Shown: positions 25,301 through 35,000 of the stretch, in pieces | How positions within the stretch are numbered: the first letter of the stretch is position 1 | How the letters are laid out: the number at the start of each line of letters is the position of its first letter | Made by a program: the position numbers and the translations under genes | The notes under the pieces: generated by a model | Told to the model about the DNA's origin: nothing | Seen by the model: the letters and a program-made list of their open reading frames with translations, nothing else | Database searches by the model: none | NCBI GenBank assembly: GCA_900552105.1 | Contig: URYH01000010.1 | Location: 1-44,456, forward strand | DNA from: an uncultured Eubacteriales bacterium | GTDB taxonomy: Bacteria; Bacillota; Clostridia; Christensenellales; UBA1242 | DNA: 44,456 nt | Reading direction: 5' to 3'

Positions 25301-28300
25301 GAAAATGTCAATTGGGGCTCATTTTGAACATTTGAGTCAAAAGTATATTTATTTATAAAAGTTGTGTCGGATAAAGCATATACATTGTCAAGAGCAAACC
25401 AACCTTTTGCTTTTTGGATTTTGAAATTATCTTTTCCTGTGATCGTGAGTGGGTTGTAGTTTTGTATCTTGGTATCTTGCGTCAAAGGCGCCGTGATAAC
25501 AAGTTTCATGGAATACCGGCCGGCATTTGTTGCAGTGTTTCCGTTGACATCCACTTTGCCACCAGTTGGCTCTGTTATGTCGTTTGTGTCGCTTGCAGCG
25601 AACTCTCTTCCGGTGTAAGAATAGACAATGGAGCATCTTGAAACGGCAAATGTTCCATCATTGCCTTTTCCGACAATTCCATTTGTGAGAGTGTATGTGT
25701 GAGGGCTTCCTGTGTAGACAAATGTTTCATTATTCAATGTTGTTGAGAGATCTGCTTTTGTGATTGTGAATGTGACGGAAGCGGAAGCAGCAAAATAGTT
25801 TGGTCCAGCGTTGAGCGTTGCGGTGAGATTGTATGTTCCTGCATCACGGAAGTTGTTGTCAGAGCGTGAAAGCGTGCCCGTATAGGAATAAGATATTGGA
25901 ACATTTGCTCCATTTGAAACAGTTGCTTTAACTTCATGGGTTGTTCCATCATATACCCAACCTTGTCCGTTGTAGGCATTGGTTTTTGCGAAAGAAATTG
26001 TGAGGTTTGCGGCTTGAATAATGAGCGTTGCGGAAGAAGATATGTCGTTATAGTTTCGACCACCATTGAAGTTGACTGTGATTGTGTAGTTCCCGGCATT
26101 TGTTCTTGTCACCATTCCCCCATTTTGTGTTGCTGAAACAGGTTTTGTTGGGTTGTGGTTGTCATCGTATTCTTTGCCACTTACGCTTGATGACGCAACT
26201 GACATGCCACTTGGAAGTGTTGGCAATGCAAGAGTGTGTGCGTTGCCATCATATGTGACAGTTTTGTTTGAAAGTGTAACGCGATGTGTTGCTTTGAGAA
26301 TCGTGAGATATGCAACAAGCTTGTTGCCAGCCAAATTGCCGCCAAATGTCGCCGTCACTTCGTAGACGCCAACCTGAGTTGTTCCGTTTGTTGCACCAGC
26401 ATCAACGCTTTCTCCGTTAACACCTTTTATTGAGTATGAAACACTTGCGCCCTCAATCAGTGTGCCGGTGATTTCAATGCTCTTTTTTGTCCCGTCATAA
26501 ACAAATGTTTTGTCTGTGAATGTGATGCCAGAAAGAGAAGGTTGAACAATGGTGAGTGTTGCGGTCGCCGTTGTTGTTGCATAGTAGCCCCCTGCAATCG
26601 TTGCTGTCACATGATAGGTTCCAACATCTTTGAACGAATTGCCAGAGCCCGTTTCCCCGCTTGATTTTTTCCAAGTGTATTTCACCACGGCGCCTGCTGG
26701 GAGTTCTTCATTGATCTCAATCGTCCTTGTTTCGTTTGCGTCAAAATAGTAGGTTGCGTCTGACATTGTGATGTCAAAATGCCTTTTGAAAATGTCTTCA
26801 ATGCACGTCGCAACAACTTGAGATTTTCCAATATAATGCATTGTTGCACCATTTGACATTCCTTTGTCCGCAGAAATCACCCCACCCGTCTTGAACGAGC
26901 CAGAGCCGGCATTTGCATAGAATTTGTGTCCAACCATGTCATAAAGCCCCGCCACGCCGTCACGCGAGCGAACAACTGGAACAAAGTCACGAACAAGAAT
27001 ATTGTTGTCATAAATTTTTGCATAATATATCCTTGCATGACCATACGACACAACTTTTGTGTCGCCTTTGCATGCAAACAATCCTATTGATGAGTTTTTA
27101 TATAGTGAAGAGACATAAGATGTTGATTCGCTAACTCCATCAGTTGTCACTGTTAATGTTCCATTATTTGCTTCAACAATTTTGTGATACTTTTGATTTT
27201 GTGTCCATGATTTATACAAAAGTGCTCGACTTGTGCCGACATAAAATTGATTGCCCCAGAATTGTATGCCAAAATACTTATCTGTGTCATCATTATTTCC
27301 CATTATCGAAAAATTACATGTTGAAGAAGTTATCGCATACTCCAAATCATATTTAAGAACTTCACTTGTTGGCTTGTAGCCAGAATCAATGTATTGAGTC
27401 CCTGTCGCCTCAATATATTCCACTCTTTGATATTCTTCAACCGCGTCACCCGTTGCTGCGCCAGAGCCAAATGAACCCGTGCCCGAATTTGTGTAGAACT
27501 TGTTCTCAACTTTGTCATAGAGTCCTGCAACTCCGTCAGAATTGCGAACACATGGCACATAGTCGCGAAGAAGGTTTCCGTTTTTATAGAATTTAACATA
27601 ATACCATTTGCCAGATTGTTTGCTGCCAGTCCACAAAGCATTGTCTTTGTTCCCCATTCCTATAATCACAACTTTGTTGTTATCGCCCGCATAACCTGAC
27701 CAATCTTTATTATACTTGTTCACTCCATTAAAGAGCACTGTTTCATTGTGAGTTCCGCCGTCATAAAGCACTTCATACAAGCCTTTTTGTCCACCACCCA
27801 AATTTGCTTGATATTGCATGTAGGCATTAACCCCGCCCCATGAGTTATTGTTGACCAAATGAGCGTAAATTTCAAAGCGTGTTGTGTCAGTTTTTTCCAT
27901 GGTTAGTCCGGTGTCGATATATTGTGTGCCCGTGGATTCAATATACTCAACCACATTATAGTCTGAAAGGGTTGTGTCAAAGCCAGACGAAAAGCCTTTG
28001 TGGTGAAGTCCGCCAAGAGAAAGTGGTGCATACGCATCGATGCTGCCGTTTGGGATGTAAACTTGTAGCGCACTTGTTGTGCCTTCAAAGCTTGTTTCTT
28101 GAGCGGTTGGTGCAGTTTTGCTGTTGAATGTTGCTTTTGTGAGAGCCGTGCAGTTTTTGAATGCACTTGCTTCAATTGAAAAAGTGCAGTTTGGGAATTC
28201 AATTTCTTTTAGTCCCGAATTCATGAAAGAAGATGCTCCAAAACTCTTAAATTTTGAGCAGTTTTTGAGATTGTTAATTTTTTGCACTCCCGAATTTTCA

Positions 28301-31300
28301 AATGCACTTTGTGCAAATGAAACAAAAGTTGATGTTGGAAGTGAAATTGATGTCAGTCCCGCGGTGTCTTTGAGTGCTCTGACGCCAATTTTTGTCACTT
28401 TTGTTGTTGAGAGTGTGTCAAGATTTCGAAGTATGGAGCAGCCAATCAATGCTTCAGTCTTAATTTCTGTCAATCCTCTTGCGAGTGACAAAGTCGAAAG
28501 ACTTGAACAATTTGCAAATGTTCTTGCTTCAAGAATTTTGACCGCCGTGTTTTCAAAACCAGAAACTGCTGTGAGATTGGAGCAGCCTTCAAATGCGGAC
28601 TCTCCGAGTGTTGATAATGCTTGAGGAAGTTTTACGCTTGAAAGGTTTGAACAGCCCTCGAAAACGCCATAACCAATCTTTGAAACAATGGTCTTTTCAA
28701 GATTTTGCACTGAACGCAGATTTTTATCTTCTGCGAATGCTCCGTCATCAATAAGAGTTAATGTTGTTGGGAATTGAATTTTTGACAAATTGCCACAATA
28801 AGCAAATCCCTTCACTCCAATTGTTGCAGTTTTTGTTTTTGACAAATCAACGCTTGTGAGTTTTTCACATGCTGCAAACGCTTCATTTCCAATTGAAGTA
28901 ATTGTGTTTGGAAGCAAGATTTCATATAGCGAAGAACATTCACAAAACATAGCTTCAGAAATTTGAGAAACTTGAGTATTTTCAAGATTTGTCACACTTT
29001 CAAGTTTTGTGTCAGAAGCAAACGCAAATGTTCCAACGCTTTGCGTGAGTGGTGAAAATCTATATTTCACAAGCTCAACACAGCCCGCCATTGCATAGTC
29101 ACCAAGCGCAACAACGCCGTCACTGTGCGAAATGCCAGTGAGTGTTTTGCAGCCATACAAAGCGTATGAGCCAATTGTTGTTGTGTTTCTGTGAAGCGTG
29201 ATATATTTCAATGTCGAATCAGACGACGAGCCAAACATATTTTTTGAAGAACTGCCCGCAATTGCGTTAACAGTTTTTGGAACAACAACATATTGACTGG
29301 TTGTTGTGTATGAGGTTGGAGTGAGATATATTGCATAAAGCGTTGTGCTTGCGGTTGTGCTTGGCAAATCATACCAAAGGCCAAGGTCATAACGCATTCC
29401 GTTTTGCCCTCGTTCATTATCATCTTTGTTTGTGCTGTAATAATAGAATTCTTTGCCGCTCTTTGTTGGCTCAATGTTGTCGTTGATTTTGAATTGTGAC
29501 TTGTCATCATTATACACAACAAGCGGTTGTTTGCCCGTTCCGCCATTGATGTCAAGACGGACATACATTTTTGAATAAACCGCCTCAATAAGATGTGAGT
29601 TTTGAATGTTTTCAAAAACATATGTCTGACTGTCACCCTCGGCAACACTCATCAAATTTTCGTCAGATGAATCAACATAAATTGCTTCGATGCGGTTTCC
29701 CGCGCTTGGTGTGAATGTCACACTAAAATTTTGTGTTTGATAAACTTGAACACGCCCGGTTGGTGGATTTGAACTTCCGCCAGAGCTGTTTAGTATATCA
29801 ATATAGTATATATATCTAAATATATTATCTTTATATATTGCAATTGGCGTTGTTCCCGTCAAACCATACATATATGTGTTTTCGGCAAATGAGCGATTTG
29901 ACAGATTCGAAACATAGCTTGCTTTTCCGCCAACTGGAACGCGAACTTTTAGGTTTGATGTCGTCCCAGCGAATATGCTTCCGTCCGCAATTGTTGGAGC
30001 GGCAACAGAATTGAATGTGAGTTGACTCATGTTGACATTGCTGTCAAACGCGCCCACACCAATTTGAAGCAATGTTTTTGGCAGGTCATATGAGGTTATT
30101 CTTGAGCAATTTGCAAAGGCATAATCCCCAATTTTTTGCAATTTGCTTGGCACTCCAAAATTCACAATCTCAGAGCACCCCAAAAACGCACGAGAATCAA
30201 TTGTTGTGATTGAGTTTGGAAGAGTTATGCTTGTCACACCTGCTTCGGTTGTTGAGAAAATGTTGTTTGATCCATTTCCGCCAACATATTCAATGCCGCT
30301 TGAAAGTGTGAGCGATATTGGCATATAGTTTAGACTTCTCACGCCATAAACATTGACATCTGCCCCGCTTGCCGCATCATAAATCCTTGCCGGAACAACA
30401 AGGTTTTCATTGTTCCCAAGATATTCAGTTATGTAGAATTTTGAATCTATTTTGGTCATCTTCCAAAGCGGCTCAAATGTGGCCTCAACCAGCGTGTCGG
30501 AGGTTGGTGCAACATTTATATTTGTTTTTGTTTGATCATTTCCACCAACAAGCTTTTCAACGCCATTGACTTTGATTGAAGAAATTTTTGCCCCAGAGAA
30601 TGCCGAAACCGTGAAGTTAACACTTTTTCCATGAGCGCAAGTGTTTTCAGTCGGCGTAATCTCTCCATAATTATATCCGTCCGAGTGCGCAACAACATTT
30701 GTTGTTATTGAATAGATGCTTGTTTCATACACAACATCAACCGAGTGGTCTGCCGACACGCTGTTAAATGTGTGTTCATAATTTTTGGTCGAAACACCCG
30801 AGATTCTTTCAACCCCGTCAATTTTGAGCGATGAAATATATTTCCCTTCGTTTGCAACAAAGGTAAACGAAATGTCATCACCAAATCTAACGCTTTGATT
30901 TGTGTTTGGTGTCGTCACACCATCGCCTGTGCTCATGACCGAAATCAAATAGTCTTTAAGTGCATAAGTTGCAGTGAGCGTTGTGTCACCAATGATGTTT
31001 TGGACAACAACTGTTTGCTCATTTTCGTCTTTTATCTCAACACTTTGTCCGCCAAGCAAAATTGAAGAAATTTTATATCCACCATTTGCCTTGACATCAA
31101 AATTCAGCGTATCTCCATAAATTGTCGTTGTTGTTCCTGGGGTTATCTCTCCGTTTGCAGTTTGAACAACCGTGACTGTCACCTCATTGCTCTTATATCT
31201 TGGATAAAGCGTGAGATTTTGTGAAATATTGTTAAATTCTTCGCCCGAGATATCCGCACCCGTTCCATCTTTCAAAGTGTTCCAACTTTCAAAGATTTTT

Positions 31301-32052
31301 CCGGCAACATTCGCAGCGGTTGGCGGCGTGACATCTCCTGCGTATTTTGTTGTCACAGTTTTGAGAGTGTTTTCGTTTTGGTCTTTGAATGTGACGACAA
31401 AATCATCTTTTGGATATTGCGTCGTGAAGAATGGTGCAAGTTTTGTGACACTCTCGTCTTCAACGTTTCTCGCCTGAACACTTTCAATTCGAATTTCAAG
31501 CTCAACTGTGTCATTAGAAGCATAGTGTTGTGGTCTGAGCCCATTCGGCATAACAAAACTTTCTTTGCCCATAAACCCAAACGCTTTCCCGGAATCTTTG
31601 TGACTGAGCGGAACAGGTTTTCCGTTTTGATCACAGAAATAATACCATTCTCCATCGCGAACCCAAGTGTATCCCTCATTTTCGGTTGGGACAAAGTTTT
31701 GGAATTTAATCACATCTTTTGCAACCGCACTGGTTGGATAGTCTGTTGTCACAAACACTCCAATTCGAGCATAAAATTCAGAACTGCGTGGCGTGATGCA
31801 GAACGTGATGTCCTCACTCAAAATTTGTTGATTGCGAAGAGCAACATAAACAGTTTTTCTCAAACTTTCGTTTGTGTTGCCATCAACTTCAATGGTCGCA
31901 AGCGTGACAGAAAGATCTGCCCTGTCACGATCGCCAAACCACGCACCACTACTCATCCAAATTCCAAAAATAAGCGCACAGAAGAGGCTGAGTAGCATAA
32001 CCGCTATCCAACTCTCTCTCCTATTCAGTTTTCGCTTAAATTCTTTTCTCAT
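22390..32052 (-). CDS. Giant surface protein 2: TasA-like module, InlB and LRR_5 repeats, MBG-like domains, beta-helix
   Basis: About 3220 residues, membrane-targeted. Order: basic N-terminus, membrane segment (15-35) ending AWFGDRDRAD, a TasA-like module to about 200 (WVRDGEWYYFCDQNG); InlB B-repeats (about 220-530); LRR_5/BspA repeats (605-705); an InlB-like spacer; a larger LRR_5 block (938-1345); two tandem EYIESTGTQYID modules (about 1368 and 1545); five or more MBG/YDG-type Ig-like repeats (1755-2220); a short LRR_5 unit; a long right-handed beta-helix with GG(A/G)(I/V)Y repeats (2588-3075) as in Pmp/pectate-lyase-like proteins. No LPXTG or SLH anchor. The start at 32052 has GGAG 5 nt upstream. 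It follows the first giant gene by 10 nt, in one operon. Confidence 0.85.
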   Translation of the reverse strand: MRKEFKRKLNRRESWIAVMLLSLFCALIFGIWMSSGAWFGDRDRADLSVTLATIEVDGNTNESLRKTVYVALRNQQILSEDITFCITPRSSEFYARIGVFVTTDYPTSAVAKDVIKFQNFVPTENEGYTWVRDGEWYYFCDQNGKPVPLSHKDSGKAFGFMGKESFVMPNGLRPQHYASNDTVELEIRIESVQARNVEDESVTKLAPFFTTQYPKDDFVVTFKDQNENTLKTVTTKYAGDVTPPTAANVAGKIFESWNTLKDGTGADISGEEFNNISQNLTLYPRYKSNEVTVTVVQTANGEITPGTTTTIYGDTLNFDVKANGGYKISSILLGGQSVEIKDENEQTVVVQNIIGDTTLTATYALKDYLISVMSTGDGVTTPNTNQSVRFGDDISFTFVANEGKYISSLKIDGVERISGVSTKNYEHTFNSVSADHSVDVVYETSIYSITTNVVAHSDGYNYGEITPTENTCAHGKSVNFTVSAFSGAKISSIKVNGVEKLVGGNDQTKTNINVAPTSDTLVEATFEPLWKMTKIDSKFYITEYLGNNENLVVPARIYDAASGADVNVYGVRSLNYMPISLTLSSGIEYVGGNGSNNIFSTTEAGVTSITLPNSITTIDSRAFLGCSEIVNFGVPSKLQKIGDYAFANCSRITSYDLPKTLLQIGVGAFDSNVNMSQLTFNSVAAPTIADGSIFAGTTSNLKVRVPVGGKASYVSNLSNRSFAENTYMYGLTGTTPIAIYKDNIFRYIYYIDILNSSGGSSNPPTGRVQVYQTQNFSVTFTPSAGNRIEAIYVDSSDENLMSVAEGDSQTYVFENIQNSHLIEAVYSKMYVRLDINGGTGKQPLVVYNDDKSQFKINDNIEPTKSGKEFYYYSTNKDDNERGQNGMRYDLGLWYDLPSTTASTTLYAIYLTPTSYTTTSQYVVVPKTVNAIAGSSSKNMFGSSSDSTLKYITLHRNTTTIGSYALYGCKTLTGISHSDGVVALGDYAMAGCVELVKYRFSPLTQSVGTFAFASDTKLESVTNLENTQVSQISEAMFCECSSLYEILLPNTITSIGNEAFAACEKLTSVDLSKTKTATIGVKGFAYCGNLSKIQFPTTLTLIDDGAFAEDKNLRSVQNLEKTIVSKIGYGVFEGCSNLSSVKLPQALSTLGESAFEGCSNLTAVSGFENTAVKILEARTFANCSSLSTLSLARGLTEIKTEALIGCSILRNLDTLSTTKVTKIGVRALKDTAGLTSISLPTSTFVSFAQSAFENSGVQKINNLKNCSKFKSFGASSFMNSGLKEIEFPNCTFSIEASAFKNCTALTKATFNSKTAPTAQETSFEGTTSALQVYIPNGSIDAYAPLSLGGLHHKGFSSGFDTTLSDYNVVEYIESTGTQYIDTGLTMEKTDTTRFEIYAHLVNNNSWGGVNAYMQYQANLGGGQKGLYEVLYDGGTHNETVLFNGVNKYNKDWSGYAGDNNKVVIIGMGNKDNALWTGSKQSGKWYYVKFYKNGNLLRDYVPCVRNSDGVAGLYDKVENKFYTNSGTGSFGSGAATGDAVEEYQRVEYIEATGTQYIDSGYKPTSEVLKYDLEYAITSSTCNFSIMGNNDDTDKYFGIQFWGNQFYVGTSRALLYKSWTQNQKYHKIVEANNGTLTVTTDGVSESTSYVSSLYKNSSIGLFACKGDTKVVSYGHARIYYAKIYDNNILVRDFVPVVRSRDGVAGLYDMVGHKFYANAGSGSFKTGGVISADKGMSNGATMHYIGKSQVVATCIEDIFKRHFDITMSDATYYFDANETRTIEINEELPAGAVVKYTWKKSSGETGSGNSFKDVGTYHVTATIAGGYYATTTATATLTIVQPSLSGITFTDKTFVYDGTKKSIEITGTLIEGASVSYSIKGVNGESVDAGATNGTTQVGVYEVTATFGGNLAGNKLVAYLTILKATHRVTLSNKTVTYDGNAHTLALPTLPSGMSVASSSVSGKEYDDNHNPTKPVSATQNGGMVTRTNAGNYTITVNFNGGRNYNDISSSATLIIQAANLTISFAKTNAYNGQGWVYDGTTHEVKATVSNGANVPISYSYTGTLSRSDNNFRDAGTYNLTATLNAGPNYFAASASVTFTITKADLSTTLNNETFVYTGSPHTYTLTNGIVGKGNDGTFAVSRCSIVYSYTGREFAASDTNDITEPTGGKVDVNGNTATNAGRYSMKLVITAPLTQDTKIQNYNPLTITGKDNFKIQKAKGWFALDNVYALSDTTFINKYTFDSNVQNEPQLTFSSSDPTKANISSAATGAVYVTTDVVDRTSSTSNSQVVITATNANILPTSFIINLIPFRYDSSKSAIIQYTSSKGNDGDAVVFPAQLTPNKITYNTISAEKETLDVKMIDCYQTGWIIKTNHPALSASVTYGVVDVSSGITSIGEDAFNGAKMTSITLPSTITSIADDAFYQSTVVRMTLNSTTINFGTNAFRSMNNLSVIQNNQALSAAFSLSRINSKVWRFSATALNESNINLSSTTAVSELKAKGYYYAIADNSVSVEVVNTATTWYSTLSAAFDYAKGKTATVYVWRNLSLSSSIVMETDSTNIKLTAQYECIVTRAAANFDLFHVGSGSKLNLSSGIILDGAKDTYTTNTTTVVYAGLGQFVMSGGIIRNNRSQNGGAIYIKENRSFTMEGGTIQNCVGTDGAGAIHMESGSTFTMTNGTIKNCEAEKLDGGAIYVSALAKVYLNGGTIESCTANNSGGGLFITPDAQVYLSGGKINSCTASTLYGGAIYNNGTFTMNNAYSSIGGTVDNLLWASAAKKGGAIYNDGEGELKLSAGKIMGKTLILEEYQGNSTGEGGVIYNVGSATISGGITINGIINKGNGGGIFVAGGSVTINSATITGKVTSSGAGGGVYVSGGIFILDGGTINACSATNGGGVYVAGGTFKLNSGTIDGCSATYGGGVATSGSGKFDMTNGTISNNTASENGGGIWCDTAGWTGSAADTKISGGSISYNSAVDGGGIYLNNPADGYSSIRTLSIWGGTISGNEASNNGGGIYVDILTEIYFSHESQTPHSPVITSNVASNDGGGIYMNTPNKFYFWKGTTITSNTALNGAGVFITTIELNTLFKDFNGTFYFNDIKIYNNKNDSGQAVQLTLSDYYNYTTYVLTGRTKIEGRVQMAYKSGFSLGDADWSNTTVIEIEPLGDLASEYGYDIKHRLLRNLNKSIRPTDAPKNKKQYFTTTKGKIIDSTYKFDNYNSCSSLLIVK
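23321..23470 (-). repeat. 75-bp tandem repeat in the beta-helix coding region
   Basis: Two adjacent 75-bp units (starting GTTGCTGAAC at 23321 and 23396 on the plus strand) are strongly alike at DNA level and encode 25-residue beta-helix rungs with GGGVYVAGG. Weaker copies flank them. Such recent duplication shows that rung number can change by recombination. Confidence 0.6.
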
Positions 32053-32062
32053 GTTTTCTCCA

Positions 32063-35000
32063 TCATTTGTTGCAATATCTTGCAATCAGATATTCAATGT
32101 CCTCCCATGTCATAAGCCCTCTAGCCATAGAAATTTTGAGATATTTTGTTGGGTAAGAATCGAATTCTTCTTTTGAAACATAGTCTGCAAAATCTTCATA
32201 TTCAAATAATCCAAATTCTTCAATTGCAAGTTTCATATCATCTTGATTAAACTTTAAATCTTCGTCATATTCAAATATATTAAACAATCCACTAATTCCA
32301 CCAGGCATCGACAAAACGCCGTCTGTGAAGTAGTTCAAATGATATGATGTGACAAGACTATAACATCCCGTTCTCTCTGTCGTCATAAAGGCGTCAACAA
32401 GAGTCACAACACCATTTTCAGAATAGAATCTATGTCCAATATATTGTTTGTAAGTATTATCCCTTATATAAACATATTTATTTAGATCCAAATCAAAGTA
32501 ACCATGCTCATAAATAACACGAGATGTAACACCATTTGAGAATTTCAAATTAATTATGTCATATATCTTTCTGCCATCATTTTCAATAAAGTTAATGCTT
32601 GCAACATCATATTTTCCAGTTTCGTGGTTAAAAATCAAAAGCTTGTCAGAAAGCGTTAAATCTTCAACTTTCTTTTTTGTGCCATCAGCAAGTGTAATCA
32701 ATGTTCCTTCAGCAACACAGTTATTAATATAATCTCCAATAACCCAACACAAGTCATCATCATTCAGAGTAACAGTAACAGTAACTGATTGCGAGGAAGT
32801 CGTGCTATTGTTAATAGCGGTTCTACCCCAGAACTCGACACCATATTCTTTCTTTTCTTCAGCAAGCTTTGTTACAGTTGCGCGAAGTTCGATAGTTGTT
32901 CCTGCATCATAAGTTCCTGCAGATATTTTCGATCCAACTTTGAGTTGGCTATCTGAATATTTTTGTGTGCCATTAATATAAATTGACGCACCACTCCAAT
33001 AACTTTTTGACTCAACATAGAATCCAACATTAACTTTATTAGTCGTATACTCTGCTGTTAATGTTTTATTGTTGTTAACAGGTAAAACGCTGTTCGCCGA
33101 GTATTTATAATTAGAGCCACCAGACCAACAGTTCGCCGTGTTATTCTTTCTTGTTGAAATTGCTGGAAGCGTAACTGACGATGTGGCTGTTTTTGTTGAA
33201 ACCATTTCCACATCTCTAATCATATATTCTAATAAACTTCCGTCATTGCAGAATCCAAAGTTGAACACAAGATAATAAGTTCCCGCTGTTGAATAAGTCA
33301 TTGAAAAGTTGCTGGACGCATCAGAAGCCATTTCGACATAAGCTTTTTCATTTCCGACATTGCTGCCATCAGTTGGAACATAATTTAGCAATTGAACACG
33401 CATTTTCCCTGCACCAATACCTCCATAGTCTGCACTGATTGTTGGCATATTGCAATACCACGAGAAAGTTGTTGTCCAGCCAGAAGGTATTGTCACTGGA
33501 ATATATAAATTTTCAAATCCAGAAACTCCATTGCAGAAAATTGTGTCGCCATCATATATGAAACAATTTGTATGAGCAGAACTTCCAACAGTCCAAGCAT
33601 TCCATCCTGAAAGATTTGTTTCGCAAGAAACTGTGTAAGTTTGTTTTGATACAAGCCAGTCGGCATACAAAGATATACCTTGCGTAAGTTTGTAAACTTT
33701 TTGACTACTTCCTTTTGATGTGTAATATTGTATGTTTTTTGTTGAGCAAATAGCCAATGTATTCACTGTCACGGAAACGGATGTATTTTCTGAAAAGTTT
33801 AAATCAATGAAACTATATTGATTAACATAGCCCAAACTTGTTAATGTGACAATGCCATAAACAACTTTCTTTGTGCCAGTTGTATCAATAACACAATAAT
33901 CAGTGTAATTAACATCATTTATGTCAATTGAATTCAGTGTCGCCGTGGTTGAATATGTGAAATAAAATTTCAGCATATATCCAACTTGAAGTGCAGATGA
34001 TGAATACCCCGACGAAGTCCCAATTCCAATTCTCCAAGTTGGCGAAGAATCACTCATTAAGTTGTTTTGTGAAGAAGACTGGTTTGTGTAGGATGGAACC
34101 GATGAGAAATAACCACCAAACGAATATCCTGCCCTGGTTGGCAAAGTGACTTTAGGCATTTCCGCATCGTATGTTGCAGTTGCCTCATACAAAGTTGAAC
34201 TAAATTGAGCAGACCTGGTTAGATATACATCATCATAATATGTTGTTGCAGAACCTGTATATAGGAAAGCATAGATTGTTGTGTCTGAAGTCAATTTTGG
34301 TATTGACACTTCAAGACGTTGCCACGAGCCATTGCCGGTATATGATTTCTGATATCCCGACCAATTATAGTCGCCACCATAAAGTTCAATTTTTATGCCG
34401 CCTGTGCCACTCGTTTTCAAATAAGCACTAAATTTATAAGTACCATTCATAACTCCTTGACAAGTTCGATAAATTCTATAACTTCCGCCATCTGCTCCTG
34501 CAATTTCAAGTGATTTACTTCCACCATAAGCAGTGCCAGAAACAACCTTTATTGTTGCGTTTCCTGCTTGATTCGTCCAACCACTCATTGTTCCAGTTGC
34601 TGTTGATTCAAAACTTGGATCAAATGGAAGCAAATTCTCAATTGTGGAACCATAAGGCGAATAGTGAACCGTGTATGTGTTTGGACTCCAAATTGCAGTT
34701 ATTGTTAAATTCCCATAAGTGTTTGCCGGAATTGTCAAAGTAGTTCCCGAAACTGATGGAGTTGAACCAGAATATCCATTAAAGGTATAATGATCAAAAT
34801 GATAACCTGTTTTTGCCGTTGGATTTGTTATTGAAATGGTTTGAGCACTTGGCGAAGTTGTGTATGTGGTTTTTCCAAGGCTTCCGCCAGAACCACCGTT
34901 GTTATCCAAAGTGATTGTGTATTGAATTCCATTCCATTTTGCATAGAGTGTTGCATCTTTATAGATATCTATATACAAATCCCCTGATGTCACGCCAGAA

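Noticed and set aside
26880..27960. Prophage remnant, based on phage-tail-like modules
   Set aside because: The modules are internal to a long intact surface protein and no integrase, capsid, portal or terminase gene is present.
32316..32740. A splicing intein with an extein at the C-terminus
   Set aside because: The terminal His-Asn and following nucleophile are missing and the tail is a conserved-looking domain rather than an interrupted host protein.
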